64,000 bases of DNA from the NCBI GenBank assembly GCA_902476265.1, contig CABSCP010000014.1, positions 1 through 64,000 of the forward strand, in the 5' to 3' direction. The stretch is from an uncultured Lachnospiraceae bacterium (GTDB taxonomy: Bacteria; Bacillota; Clostridia; Lachnospirales; Lachnospiraceae). Shown here piece by piece: positions 50,521 through 60,137 of this stretch (position 1 is the stretch's first letter; the number at the start of each line of letters is the position of its first letter). The notes beneath the pieces were generated by a model that was not told the DNA's origin, searched no databases, and saw only the letters and a list, made by a program, of their open reading frames with translations. The translations under genes were made by a program, and so were the position numbers.

Positions 50521-51366
50521 ATGAAGATACAGAGAATCATTAATAACAATGTTGTTTCGGCTCTGGATGAGCACGGAAAAGAAATTGTGGCAATGGGAAA
50601 AGGAATCGGTTTCCAGAAGAAGCCGGGACAGGAAATTGCCGAAGCGGGAGTGGATAAAATCTTCCGCCTGGAAAGCCCGGATGTGCTGGAACGGTTTAAA
50701 CAGCTGCTGGCGAATATGCCCCTGGTATGTATCCAGGTTTCCGATGCGATCATTTCCCATGCGAAGCGGGTCCTGCCCCAGCAGCTCAACCAGAACGTTT
50801 ATCTGACCCTGACGGATCATATCGATTTTGCCCTCACCCGGTTTAAAGAGGGAATGTTGTTTGAAAATGCCCTGTACAGTGAAATCAAACGGTTTTATCC
50901 GGAAGAGTTCAAGGTGGGCAGATATGCCCTGGATTTGATCGAAGAGCGCACCGGAGTGCGTCTGCCCGAAGATGAAGCCGCTTCCATCGCGTTTCATCTG
51001 GTAAACGGGGAATTCGGGGGCATGAAGCTGAGGGACACTCAGGTGATGACGGAGATGATCCGGCACCTGACGGAAATGGTGGAAGCCTTTCAGCCGCTGA
51101 CGCCGGAATCCATCTATACGGACCGGCTGGTGACAAATCTGAAATTTATCTTAAACCGTCTCATGCTCCATAAACCGGCCGTGACACAGCGGGATCCTGT
51201 TTTTAATGATTTCATCCGGCAACATTGCCGGGAAGAGTATGATCTGGCTGAAAAAATGAAAGAATACATAAAGTCGGTTATCAACTGTGAAATGACGGAA
51301 GAAGAAGTGGTTTATCTGACCATACAGCTGAAATATACAACCAAGATCTATCAAAACAATCAATGA
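50521..51366 (+). CDS. BglG/LicT-family transcriptional antiterminator
   Basis: A 281-residue RNA-binding regulator: CAT RNA-binding domain at 1-55 (MKIQRIINNNVVSALDEHGK; GKGIGFQKKPGQ), PRD1 at about 65-165 (LTDHIDFALTRFKEG), PRD2 at about 170-281 (DRLVTNLKFILNRL). PRD histidines are phosphorylated by PTS proteins in relatives. It should bind the RAT in its own leader and so autoregulate. Start at ATG 50521 behind GCGGGAGCGG. Located upstream of crr, ptsI and ptsH, and of the nagE-like gene. Confidence 0.95.
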   Translation: MKIQRIINNNVVSALDEHGKEIVAMGKGIGFQKKPGQEIAEAGVDKIFRLESPDVLERFKQLLANMPLVCIQVSDAIISHAKRVLPQQLNQNVYLTLTDHIDFALTRFKEGMLFENALYSEIKRFYPEEFKVGRYALDLIEERTGVRLPEDEAASIAFHLVNGEFGGMKLRDTQVMTEMIRHLTEMVEAFQPLTPESIYTDRLVTNLKFILNRLMLHKPAVTQRDPVFNDFIRQHCREEYDLAEKMKEYIKSVINCEMTEEEVVYLTIQLKYTTKIYQNNQ

Positions 51367-51382
51367 TAAGGAGGAAGATAGT

Positions 51383-51871
51383 ATGGGACTTTTTGATAAG
51401 TTTTTAAAGAAAAATGAGGGCATTGTCCTGGGAGCGCACATGAAAGGGAAATGTGTCAGCATCAAGGAAGTACCCGATCCCACTTTTGGGGAAGAGATTC
51501 TGGGGAAGGGCATTGCGGTGATCCCTGAGGACGGCCATGTATATGCGCCTGCAGACGGTGAAATCAGCACGGTTTTCCCTACCGGCCATGCGGTAGGCAT
51601 GACTACGCCGGACGGCGTGGAACTTTTGATCCATATCGGCCTGGATACGGTGGAATTAAAGGGCGAACCTTTTACAATCAAGATTGAAAACGGGCAGAAT
51701 GTGAAAAAAGGCGATCTGCTCATCGTGGCGGATTTGGAGAAGATCAAAGCCGCAGGCAAAGACATCATCACTCCTATGGTGATCTGCAATTCCGATGCTT
51801 ATTCCTCAATTGAAGCATTTACCGGAAAAGATGTGGAAGCCGGCGATGAGGTTTTAAAGCTTAACAAATAG
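51383..51871 (+). CDS. crr: PTS EIIA component, glucose/GlcNAc type
   Basis: A 162-residue soluble EIIA-Glc. Phospho-acceptor His84 in ELLIHIGLDTV; supporting His in PTGHAVGMTT; HVYAPADGEIS core. It takes phosphate from HPr and passes it to the EIIB domain of the NagE-like protein, which lacks its own EIIA. GGAGGAAG precedes the ATG; ptsI follows by 14 bases. Confidence 0.94.
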   Translation: MGLFDKFLKKNEGIVLGAHMKGKCVSIKEVPDPTFGEEILGKGIAVIPEDGHVYAPADGEISTVFPTGHAVGMTTPDGVELLIHIGLDTVELKGEPFTIKIENGQNVKKGDLLIVADLEKIKAAGKDIITPMVICNSDAYSSIEAFTGKDVEAGDEVLKLNK

Positions 51872-51885
51872 CAGGAGGAAAAGAC

Positions 51886-53502
51886 ATGATCATTTGTTCC
51901 GGAAAGAGCGTCCTCAAAGGGATTGCAGTCGGTAAGATTTATCTTTTTAAAAAACAGGAATATAACCTGGAACAAAAAAACGTGGAAGATACCGAAGCGG
52001 AAATCGCCAGATTTGAAGAGGCGAAAGCAAAGGCTATGGAACAGCTCGACGGGCTTTACCAGAAGGCTTTGACGGAAGCGGGCGAAGAACAGGCGATGAT
52101 CTTCGACGTGCATAAGATGATGCTGGATGACGGGGATTATCTGGATTCCATCTGCAATATGATCCGGGAGGAAAAGGTGAATGCCGAGTATGCGGTGAGC
52201 ATGACGGGAGAAAGCTTCTCGGCGGTATTCGCTTCTATGGATGACGAATATATGAAAGCCCGTTCCGCTGACGTGCTGGATATTTCCAAGAGAGTGGTGA
52301 ACATCCTTGCAGGCATCTGCGAGGGCGGCATTGATTCCGATGTGCCGGTGATCCTTCTGGCGGACGATCTTTCCCCCAGTGAGACGGTGCAGCTGGATAA
52401 GAGCAAGATCCTCGCCTTTGTGACGAAGAACGGTTCCGCCAATTCCCATACGGCGATTCTGGCACGGTCCATGAACATTCCCGCGCTGGTCAAGACGGAT
52501 GTGGCCCTTCTGGAAGATTATAACGGCGTGCAGGCTATCGTGGATGGCATTGAAGGCAGCTTTATCGTGAATCCCGATGAGGCCACCACCCAGAAGATGA
52601 TCCAGAAGAAGATGGAATACGAAAAAGAACGTACGGAACTTCAGAAGCTGATCGGTAAGGATAATGTGACCACCGACGGCCGCCGCATTAATGTATATGC
52701 CAATATCGGCAACACCCAGGATGTGGAGAAGGTTCTGGCAAACGATGCGGGCGGTATTGGCCTGTTCCGGAGTGAGTTCATTTATCTGGGAAGGGACAGC
52801 TATCCTACGGAAGAAGAACAGTTTAAAATTTATAAAGAAGTGCTTTCCGGGATGGGGGGCAAAAAAGTCATCATCCGCACGCTGGATATCGGCGCGGATA
52901 AACAGGTGGACTATTTTGAACTGCCCAAGGAAGAGAATCCGGCCATGGGCTACCGGGCAATCCGTATCTGTCTGGACCGGGTGAATATATTTAAAACCCA
53001 GCTGAGGGCGATTTACCGTGCTTCCGCATTCGGTACGGCCGCCATCATGTTCCCCATGATCATTTCCGTTTCCGAGATCAGGAAGATTAAGGAGATCGTA
53101 GAAGAGGTCAAAGCAGAACTGACAAGGGAAGGCGTCAGCTTCAACCGCGTGGAACTGGGCATCATGGTGGAAACGCCTGCAGCGGTCATGATCAGCGAAG
53201 AACTGGCCAAAGAAGTGGAGTTCTTCAGCATCGGCACCAACGACCTGACCCAGTATACACTGGCGATCGACAGGCAGAACCAGAGCTTGGACAATATTTA
53301 TGATTCCCACCATCCGGCAGTGCTTCGGATGATTCAGATGACAATAGAAAACGGGCATAAGGGCGGCGCATGGGTCGGCATCTGCGGAGAGCTTGCCAGC
53401 GATACCACTCTTACCAAGACTTTTGTTGACATGGGAATTGATGAGCTTTCCGTTTCCCCCACATATGTGCTGGGCCTGCGCAAAGCCATCCGGGAGATTT
53501 AA
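51886..53502 (+). CDS. ptsI: PTS enzyme I
   Basis: A 538-residue phosphoenolpyruvate-protein phosphotransferase. Active His188 lies in GSANSHTAILA (the family more often has GGxTSHTAI). PEP-binding barrel motifs GIGLFRSEFIY, MGYRAIRICLD, IGTNDLTQYTLAIDR and GICGELASD are intact. Slightly shorter than typical 570-residue enzymes. Cotranscribed with crr and ptsH. Confidence 0.96.
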   Translation: MIICSGKSVLKGIAVGKIYLFKKQEYNLEQKNVEDTEAEIARFEEAKAKAMEQLDGLYQKALTEAGEEQAMIFDVHKMMLDDGDYLDSICNMIREEKVNAEYAVSMTGESFSAVFASMDDEYMKARSADVLDISKRVVNILAGICEGGIDSDVPVILLADDLSPSETVQLDKSKILAFVTKNGSANSHTAILARSMNIPALVKTDVALLEDYNGVQAIVDGIEGSFIVNPDEATTQKMIQKKMEYEKERTELQKLIGKDNVTTDGRRINVYANIGNTQDVEKVLANDAGGIGLFRSEFIYLGRDSYPTEEEQFKIYKEVLSGMGGKKVIIRTLDIGADKQVDYFELPKEENPAMGYRAIRICLDRVNIFKTQLRAIYRASAFGTAAIMFPMIISVSEIRKIKEIVEEVKAELTREGVSFNRVELGIMVETPAAVMISEELAKEVEFFSIGTNDLTQYTLAIDRQNQSLDNIYDSHHPAVLRMIQMTIENGHKGGAWVGICGELASDTTLTKTFVDMGIDELSVSPTYVLGLRKAIREI

Positions 53503-53533
53503 AAAAACACTTTTTTGAAAGGGGTTAATTACC

Positions 53534-53791
53534 ATGAAACAGTTTGATTACACGATCACAGATGAACTCGGCATCCACGCAAGACCCGCCGGCCTGCTGG
53601 TGAAAAAAGCATCCGAATTCAAGAGCACCGTATCCGTAGACAACGGCGTGAAAAAGGGCGATGCGAAGAAAATCATGTCTCTGATGATGATGGCTGTAAA
53701 ACAGGGCCAGAAGGTTACCTTTACCATCGAAGGGGAAGACGAAGATGCGGCTGCGGCTGCGCTGGAAGCTTTCATGAAAGAAAACCTGTAA
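53534..53791 (+). CDS. ptsH: HPr phosphocarrier protein (Ser46 replaced by Lys)
   Basis: An 85-residue HPr. Active His15 in GIHARPAG is intact, so phosphotransfer from EI to EIIA is expected. By direct count, position 46 is Lys (AKKIMSLMMMA, usual Firmicute LKSIMGVMSLG), so regulatory phosphorylation by HPr kinase on Ser46 is not possible at the usual place; Ser49 is nearby. AAAGGGG precedes the ATG. Confidence 0.94.
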   Translation: MKQFDYTITDELGIHARPAGLLVKKASEFKSTVSVDNGVKKGDAKKIMSLMMMAVKQGQKVTFTIEGEDEDAAAAALEAFMKENL

Positions 53792-53907
53792 GGTTTCCTT
53801 GCGGGCGTGTCCCGCTACATAATTCGTATTCATTAAGGTGTGCGCCTTAAGAATAAATAAAAATTATTGTTCCGTAGCTAGGGCGGAACAGAAGGGGGTA
53901 ATTTTTT
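53792..53907 (+). other. Hairpin-rich spacer between ptsH and the EIICB gene
   Basis: Three hairpins: GCGGG/CCCGC near 53801, TTAAGG/CCTTAA around 53833-53850 extended by ATTC/GAAT, and GTTCCG/CGGAAC near 53869-53889. None has a T-run, so they look like mRNA processing or stability elements, not a terminator. No RAT is seen here. Confidence 0.5.
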
Positions 53908-55371
53908 ATGATGAAATATTTACAGAGATTAGGGAAGTCCCTGATGCTCCCGGTAGCTTGTCTGCCGGTCTGTGGTATCCTTATGGGTATCGGCTATATT
54001 TTGGCTCCTGCTGCTATGGCAGGTGAGGTAGCTGGTTTTACTTCCGGCGGCATAGTTTATACAATCGGCTTATTCCTGATTAAAGCGGGCGGCGCGCTTA
54101 TTGACAACATGGCGTGGCTATTTGCAATTGGTGTTGCGGTAGGTATGTCTGAGGACGGCGAAGGAACCGCCGGATTGGCAGGCCTTGTAGCAATGCTGAT
54201 GTTCCAGACTCTGCTTGGAACAACCGTTGTTGGTGCGTTGTTGGGAAAAGAAGCTCCGGCTGCATTTGGCAAGATTAACAACCAGTTTATCGGTATTCTT
54301 GCTGGTCTGATCGGTGCTACCTGCTATAATAAGTTTAAGAATACTAAGCTGCCGGATGCATTGGCTTTCTTCTCAGGAAAGAGAGCAGTTGCAATTGTAA
54401 CCGCTTTGGTTTCTCTGGTATTCACGGGTATTCTTTTCTTTGTATGGCCTGTACTTTACGGTGGACTTGTTAAAGTTGGCGAAGGCATTTCCAGCATGGG
54501 ACCGGTTGGCGTAGGTATTTATACATTCTTGAACCGTCTGTTAATTCCGGTTGGTCTGCATCATGCACTCAACTCAGTGTTTTGGTTTGACGTTGCAGGT
54601 ATTAACGATCTGGGAAACTTCTGGGGAAATACAGGTACCCTTGGTGTTACAGGTCAGTACATGACAGGTTTCTTCCCGTTCATGATGTTTGGTTTGCCTG
54701 CAGCTTGTCTGGCGATTTATCATACAGCTAAACCCGCTAAGAGAAAAATCGTGTTTGGTCTGCTTGCATCTGCAGCGTTTTGCGCATTCCTGACTGGTGT
54801 TACTGAGCCTATCGAGTTTTCATTTATGTTCCTGGCTCCCGCCTTGTATGTAGTGCATGCTTTACTGGCTGGTATTACGGCGGCAATTACAGTAGCCCTT
54901 CCTTTGAGATTAGGATTCTCCTTCTCAGGAGGTGCAATTGATGCTGTTTTGAGTGCATTCACACCTTTAGCTGAGAATCCTTGGCTTCTCATTCCGATCG
55001 GTATTGTAGTTGGTGTTATATATTATGTGGTTTTCCGTTTTGTCATCACAAAGTTTAACTTAAAGACACCTGGACGTGAAGATGATGATGATATAGAAGC
55101 TGAAAAGAAGGTTAATCTGGCGAATAACGATTACACACAGGTTGCTGCCATTGTTTTGGAAGGCATCGGTGGTAAAGAGAACGTTGCAAGCTTAGATAAC
55201 TGTATTACCAGACTTCGGTTTGAAATCAAAGATTACACTAAGGTAGATGATAAGAAAATTAAATCTGCAGGTGTAGCAGGTGTTATCAGACCTAGTAAAA
55301 CATCAGTTCAAGTCATCGTTGGAACGAAAGTTCAGTTCGTTGCTGATGAAATGAAGAAGATGCTGAAATAA
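53908..55371 (+). CDS. nagE: PTS EIICB, N-acetylglucosamine/glucose type
   Basis: A 487-residue permease: EIIC with about ten helices at 1-385 (RLGKSLMLPVACLPVCGILMG; NRLLIPVGLHHALNSVFWFD; GVTEPIEFSFMFLAP) and EIIB at about 405-487 with phospho-Cys432 in SLDNCITRLRFE. EIIA is separate (crr). With nagB and nagA nearby, GlcNAc is the likeliest substrate; glucose is possible. Codon use shifts to GGT, GTT and GCT endings compared with its neighbours, consistent with high expression or a different origin. Start ATG 53908 behind AGAAGGGGG. Confidence 0.88.
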   Translation: MMKYLQRLGKSLMLPVACLPVCGILMGIGYILAPAAMAGEVAGFTSGGIVYTIGLFLIKAGGALIDNMAWLFAIGVAVGMSEDGEGTAGLAGLVAMLMFQTLLGTTVVGALLGKEAPAAFGKINNQFIGILAGLIGATCYNKFKNTKLPDALAFFSGKRAVAIVTALVSLVFTGILFFVWPVLYGGLVKVGEGISSMGPVGVGIYTFLNRLLIPVGLHHALNSVFWFDVAGINDLGNFWGNTGTLGVTGQYMTGFFPFMMFGLPAACLAIYHTAKPAKRKIVFGLLASAAFCAFLTGVTEPIEFSFMFLAPALYVVHALLAGITAAITVALPLRLGFSFSGGAIDAVLSAFTPLAENPWLLIPIGIVVGVIYYVVFRFVITKFNLKTPGREDDDDIEAEKKVNLANNDYTQVAAIVLEGIGGKENVASLDNCITRLRFEIKDYTKVDDKKIKSAGVAGVIRPSKTSVQVIVGTKVQFVADEMKKMLK

Positions 55372-55423
55372 GAACTATCATTAATTAGACAAGTGCTTGA
55401 AAGACAGCACATTCCCCTAGCAC

Positions 55424-55458
55424 ATCGGAAGCCTTCATAAGGAGGCTTCCGATTTAGT
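55424..55458 (+). terminator. Terminator separating nagE from the lanthipeptide island
   Basis: ATCGGAAGCCT (55424-55434) and AGGCTTCCGAT (55443-55453) form an 11-bp stem followed by TTAGTATTT. It marks the left edge of the AT-rich island. Confidence 0.85.
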
Positions 55459-55517
55459 ATTTGTTAACTAACTTATAGATTTCTTTTGTTCAAAAGGGCG
55501 TAGAGGGGCAAAACATA

Positions 55518-56822
55518 GTGCATATAAAAGAAGATTTAATAATTAATAGATACAATATATCTGATGAAAAAATAGATACAATTAAATATATTATAGAAAC
55601 ATATCTTGAAAAAATTGATTATTTTTCTTGTCCTGAAAATAAAAGCATATCAGAGGAAATTGGTTATTTAGGGGTTGCGTCTGAACTTCTATCTGTTGTT
55701 GAATGTGATGAATATTTCTATTATGTACTATTTAAAATAATAAAAAGTATTAGAGATAATATAGAAATTGGAAATTTAAGATCTATTTCTTTACATGAAG
55801 GACTTTCTAATATTGGAGTCTTTTTAACTACGATTGCTGAGAATACAGGTAGTTATAAAAAATTTTTGCATGAATTAAATCATCTCATATGTATAACGGT
55901 TGAAGAACAATATAAAAGTTATATATTTGAAGGAAACATATGCACACAAAACTTTGACATTATATGTGGCTTTTCGGGGGTTGGGAATTATTTACTTCAT
56001 TATTCGAACGATTGTGAAGTTCAAAAAGCATTGCAATTAATATGCAAATATTTGGTACGAATTACAGAATATATATATGTTGAAAAAAAACGTTTTCCGG
56101 GGTGGTATATTTGTCCTGATAATGAGCATTATCTTGATGCATACGCTATGTATGAAGGTGGCTATATAAACTATAGTGTATCTCATGGAAGTGGGGGAAT
56201 TTTACTTTTTTTAGTAAATGCGTATGAGAGAGGTATTTTGGTTGAGGGACTGAAAGATGCTATAAATAGAATTGTAAAAGAATATGTTGTGGTAAACAGT
56301 TTGGGAAATGGTCAATGGTGGGCTGGAATAATTTCAAAAGCGGCATATGGCAAAGGGCTTTTACCCAATTTATCAGGACGACAAAGTTGGTGCTATGGGG
56401 ATATATCTGTTTTACTAGCCTTGTACAAAAGCTCTAAAGTATTAGAATTGGAACAGTTCGAAATTAAGATCTATAATGAATTAACTAGAATTGCAAAAAT
56501 GGATATTAAACAATATCATCTAAACTCTCCCATCATTTGTCATGGTTATGCTGGGACTTTGACAATTTTTAGAACATTGTATGAAGAGACAAATGAACCT
56601 GTTTTTTTTGATACCATGATGAGACTGTTGTCATTTACATTGAATAGTTTTAATAATAATTCTTTATATGGATTTAGAAATGTAATATCTCAAACTGGTA
56701 TTAGTTTAGTTTATAATGATGACAATTCATTTTTAAATGGTGCATCAGGAATAATTATGGAACTTTTAGCCTGGGTAAAAGAAAAATCATATTTTGAGAG
56801 CATGCTATTATTAAAAAGTTAG
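55518..56822 (+). CDS. lanC: Lanthionine synthetase C (LanC), zinc-competent
   Basis: A 434-residue LanC cyclase, expected to add Cys thiols onto dehydrated Ser/Thr to form (methyl)lanthionine rings. LanC toroid repeats: CGFSGVGNYLL, VSHGSGGILLFL, RQSWCYGDISVLLAL, IICHGYAGTLTIFR. Zinc ligands by position are Cys292 (WCYG), Cys341 and His342 (CHG), all present. GTG start with AGAGGGG upstream. AT-rich codons differ sharply from the flanks. The lanB frame starts right after its stop. I saw no clear promoter between the terminator and this gene. Confidence 0.95.
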   Translation: MHIKEDLIINRYNISDEKIDTIKYIIETYLEKIDYFSCPENKSISEEIGYLGVASELLSVVECDEYFYYVLFKIIKSIRDNIEIGNLRSISLHEGLSNIGVFLTTIAENTGSYKKFLHELNHLICITVEEQYKSYIFEGNICTQNFDIICGFSGVGNYLLHYSNDCEVQKALQLICKYLVRITEYIYVEKKRFPGWYICPDNEHYLDAYAMYEGGYINYSVSHGSGGILLFLVNAYERGILVEGLKDAINRIVKEYVVVNSLGNGQWWAGIISKAAYGKGLLPNLSGRQSWCYGDISVLLALYKSSKVLELEQFEIKIYNELTRIAKMDIKQYHLNSPIICHGYAGTLTIFRTLYEETNEPVFFDTMMRLLSFTLNSFNNNSLYGFRNVISQTGISLVYNDDNSFLNGASGIIMELLAWVKEKSYFESMLLLKS

Positions 56823-56864
56823 ATGTTAAATTTGACTTGCATAAAATTATTATGGGGAAAAACT

Positions 56865-59800
56865 ATGGAAAAAATATATCAAAGTATAAATCCTATTGCG
56901 GTGAGAATAGCCTTGGGAACCGAAATGGAGTATCTTAAGTTTATGGAAAAAGAAAGTGTAAAGGATTTGAGTAATGAAGTGAAAGAATCTATTTTAGCTG
57001 CTTCAACTGATTTATTTGAATCAATGTCGAAAGATATAACTCAGAACAAATATGAAGCCATGATAAGATCTGTTTTCAAATATGAAATAAGAAGAGCAAC
57101 TCGCTGTACGCCATATGGTTTTTTTGCCGGGGTTGGGGTGGGAAAATATTTGGAAAAAACAAATTTGAAATTTGATAATTCGTGTGTAATTAAAAGAGCA
57201 CGCGTAGATATGAATTGGCTTTTTAATTATATTAATCAGATTATTAAAAAAGAGTCATTGATACTTGGAATGAAGGTAAGAATCAATAAATCTTGTTATA
57301 GAAAAGGGGATAGATTTTACAATCCTGTCTATTCAGAAGGCGGTAATTCTGAGGACAATAAATCCAGAATTTTTTCTATACGTTTTACTAAATCTGTAGA
57401 ATTTGTTATTAATTTGACTCAAAATTATATTTTATGTAAAGACTTACTTGAAGAAATAGTGAAGAAATTTGATATTGCAGAACTAAAGGCGAAGAATTTT
57501 TTATTGGACCTTATTAAACATGAATTTTTAATACTTCAAATTTTTCCACCATTGATTAATACGAACCCTTTAACATATGTTATAGATATCTTAAATAAAT
57601 GTGGTGAAGAAAATGACGAAATAGAGTTTTTATCCAAAATAAATCAAAAACTTAATATTTATAATAAGATGCGGCTAGGTGATGGAATAGAAAATTATAA
57701 AGAAATAATTAACTATATGAAAAGTAAGGTGGAGGCACGAAATTATATACAGGTCGATGCAAAAATTATTTTATATGAAAATGGTATTTCTTTTAAAATA
57801 AAAGAGGAAATTGAAAAAACAGTAAATATGCTAACTATGCTGTCATCAGGATATAGTGAGCCAGATTTTTTAATAAAATATAAAGAGGAGTTTATAGATA
57901 AATATGGTTATTGGACTGAAGTGCCAATTTTGGAATTGTTAGATGAAAGCATTGGACTAGGAATTCCGGCTAATTATAAGGGTTCACAAAAAAAGCATGT
58001 GGAATGTATAAGCCCAAATAAAGCAATTGATGAAATGAATAATCTCCTTTTAAACAGAGCAATAAAAGCAATTAAAGATGGTGTGAATAAAATTTATATT
58101 AATGATACAGATCTGAAAGAAGTATGTAAGAATTTTACAATGAATACAGATATACTTTTAGATACTCAAGAAATTTTTGCTCAAATTTTGGCTGATAAGT
58201 CCGAGTTAATAGATAATGGAGAATTTGAACTTTTACTGAGTGGTTGTATATCTTCCTCTGGAGCATTGAATTCGTTAGGAAGATTTTCAGATATGTTTTG
58301 GAATGAACAGGAAGTTAATAAAGAACTAAAAGAAATAGAAGAAAATCTATTGGGAAATGAATATATTATTGCAGAATTAACGGAACAGTTTACTACAGGT
58401 AGAATAGCAAATGTAGATATGAATTATAATTCATGGGACTATCAGCTATGTACGAATTCAAATTTTTGTAGTGGTAAAGAGCATATTGAATTAGATGATA
58501 TATATATAGGAATAGATAAAAAAACGCAAAGATTTTATGCTAAGTCCCATAAATTCAATAAAAAGATTTATGCAAGAACAACTCATATGTTAAATCCTAG
58601 TTTGGGAAGTGCACCATATCGATTTTTGCGTGATATCTCCTCAATGTGTTCAAAATTCCAAACGGGCGAAGAAGTAGCAATGCTTGGATCAAACAAATTT
58701 ATTTATTTCCCGAGAATTATGTATGGAAAAACAATTTTAAAGCCAGCAAGATGGAGAGTAGATTGTAAAAAAACGAAACATAAAGAGTTTAATGCTTGGG
58801 ACAAAGAATTCTTAGATTATGTTTTACAATATAATATACCAGAATATGTAAACTATATTGTAGGTGATAATTTTTTAAAAATTGATTTGAAAGAAAAGAA
58901 ATGTAGAGAATTGTTATACTATAGTATAAGTATATCAAAAGAATTTATATTAACAGAAGACTTGACAAAGGACTCATATTTATGGATTAAAGATAATGCT
59001 GGTTATAAGCATTGTGGCGAAATGGTATTCACCTGTGTGAAAAAACAGAAAATAAACAAAAGCGTAACTAAAGAGGAAATACAATTGGAAAAGCCATATT
59101 ATTCCAATGATAAAGGCAGAATATTATTCCCGGGAGAAGATGGATGGTTTTATTATCGATTATATGGGATGATTGGGAGAGAAGACGAATTTATTGGCAG
59201 TGAATTAAAGAGATTATCAGAGTCTTTGTATGAACGGGAAATTATTGATCATCACTACTTTATACGCTATTTTGACCAGAAGATGCATGTACGTGTACGC
59301 TTTCAGGTTAAAAAAGGGATGTCTGAAGAATTTATGAGCACTTTTCATTCTTGGCTTATAGAAGAACGGAGCAAGGGAATGGTGACGGATCTCAGTTTAT
59401 CGGTTTATGAAAGAGAAATCGAAAGATATGGAGGATATGGTGTATATTCTCTTGCTGAAAACATATTTGAAGCAGATAGTTTATTTGTTGAAAGTTTAAA
59501 GGAAGCGGAATATTTTAAGATACGTATACCAGATAGAGAGTGTCTGGCCATATGGTCAATACAAGCAATGTTATCGAGCTTTGGAATGGATTCATTTGAA
59601 GCTGAAAGCTGGTTGTCTTTAGATATAAAGAATAATGACTATAGGGAGATTTATAAAGAAAGCGAAAAAAAATATATAGATAGTCTGGAAATGGATAAAA
59701 ATAAGGTGCCAGAAAATATATTTAAGAACTATTTAAAAAGAAATAAGCTATTGCGGATTTATTGGGATGAAATGAGAGGGGGGGAAACTAAATTTTCTAA

Positions 59801-59972
59801 TACAAAAGATGATATACTGTCTTCGTTCATACATATGTTTTGTAATCGCTTTATGGCAGATACAGAATGGGAGACAAAAGTGAGAGCTTTAACTAGGCAT
59901 AGTCTACATTCAATTAATTCGTATAATAAGTACAAAATAAAAAGAAATATAAGCGAAATATTGGAAAAATAA
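56865..59972 (+). CDS. lanB: Class I lanthipeptide dehydratase (LanB)
   Basis: A 1035-residue full-length LanB, expected to dehydrate Ser/Thr of the precursor through glutamylation by Glu-tRNA. N-terminal lant_dehydr_N region: INPIAVRIALG, and RRATRCTPYGFFAGVGVG at about 75-93. C-terminal SpaB_C elimination domain: DGWFYYRLYGMIGREDEFI, IDHHYFIRYFDQKMHVRVRF, with a helical tail. Both halves are in one chain, as in NisB and unlike thiopeptide split enzymes. Start at ATG 56865, behind TGGGGAA; an upstream in-frame ATG at 56823 directly follows the lanC stop. Strongly AT-rich. Confidence 0.95.
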   Translation: MEKIYQSINPIAVRIALGTEMEYLKFMEKESVKDLSNEVKESILAASTDLFESMSKDITQNKYEAMIRSVFKYEIRRATRCTPYGFFAGVGVGKYLEKTNLKFDNSCVIKRARVDMNWLFNYINQIIKKESLILGMKVRINKSCYRKGDRFYNPVYSEGGNSEDNKSRIFSIRFTKSVEFVINLTQNYILCKDLLEEIVKKFDIAELKAKNFLLDLIKHEFLILQIFPPLINTNPLTYVIDILNKCGEENDEIEFLSKINQKLNIYNKMRLGDGIENYKEIINYMKSKVEARNYIQVDAKIILYENGISFKIKEEIEKTVNMLTMLSSGYSEPDFLIKYKEEFIDKYGYWTEVPILELLDESIGLGIPANYKGSQKKHVECISPNKAIDEMNNLLLNRAIKAIKDGVNKIYINDTDLKEVCKNFTMNTDILLDTQEIFAQILADKSELIDNGEFELLLSGCISSSGALNSLGRFSDMFWNEQEVNKELKEIEENLLGNEYIIAELTEQFTTGRIANVDMNYNSWDYQLCTNSNFCSGKEHIELDDIYIGIDKKTQRFYAKSHKFNKKIYARTTHMLNPSLGSAPYRFLRDISSMCSKFQTGEEVAMLGSNKFIYFPRIMYGKTILKPARWRVDCKKTKHKEFNAWDKEFLDYVLQYNIPEYVNYIVGDNFLKIDLKEKKCRELLYYSISISKEFILTEDLTKDSYLWIKDNAGYKHCGEMVFTCVKKQKINKSVTKEEIQLEKPYYSNDKGRILFPGEDGWFYYRLYGMIGREDEFIGSELKRLSESLYEREIIDHHYFIRYFDQKMHVRVRFQVKKGMSEEFMSTFHSWLIEERSKGMVTDLSLSVYEREIERYGGYGVYSLAENIFEADSLFVESLKEAEYFKIRIPDRECLAIWSIQAMLSSFGMDSFEAESWLSLDIKNNDYREIYKESEKKYIDSLEMDKNKVPENIFKNYLKRNKLLRIYWDEMRGGETKFSNTKDDILSSFIHMFCNRFMADTEWETKVRALTRHSLHSINSYNKYKIKRNISEILEK

Positions 59973-60014
59973 GATGATGAGTTATTGTAAATAGTAAATG
60001 GTGTCAAAATATAT

Positions 60015-60058
60015 AGCAATATAATAACAAAAATGGTAGCAATAACAAAAAAATATTG
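60015..60058 (+). promoter_or_regulatory. Direct repeats upstream of the precursor promoter
   Basis: AGCAATA followed by ACAAAAA occurs twice, starting at 60015 and at 60038, 23 bases apart (about two helix turns), just upstream of the -35 at 60066. Such spaced direct repeats suit response-regulator binding, but no LanR/LanK is encoded nearby. Confidence 0.45.
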
Positions 60059-60065
60059 TGCATTA

Positions 60066-60094
60066 TTGACAAATTATATAATGAAGACTATAAT
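60066..60094 (+). promoter_or_regulatory. Consensus promoter of the lanthipeptide precursor
   Basis: TTGACA (60066-60071), 17 bases, TATAAT (60089-60094): perfect vegetative consensus, 43 bases before the precursor start. Strong expression is expected. Confidence 0.88.
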
Positions 60095-60137
60095 AAAATC
60101 GTAGTTGATGTTTAGTAGTTGATAAGGAGGTATGGAT

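Noticed and set aside
51799..53535. 578-codon minus-strand frame opposite ptsI
   Set aside because: Shadow frame covering ptsI and neighbouring starts; composition is unlike a protein and catalytic motifs are all on the plus strand.
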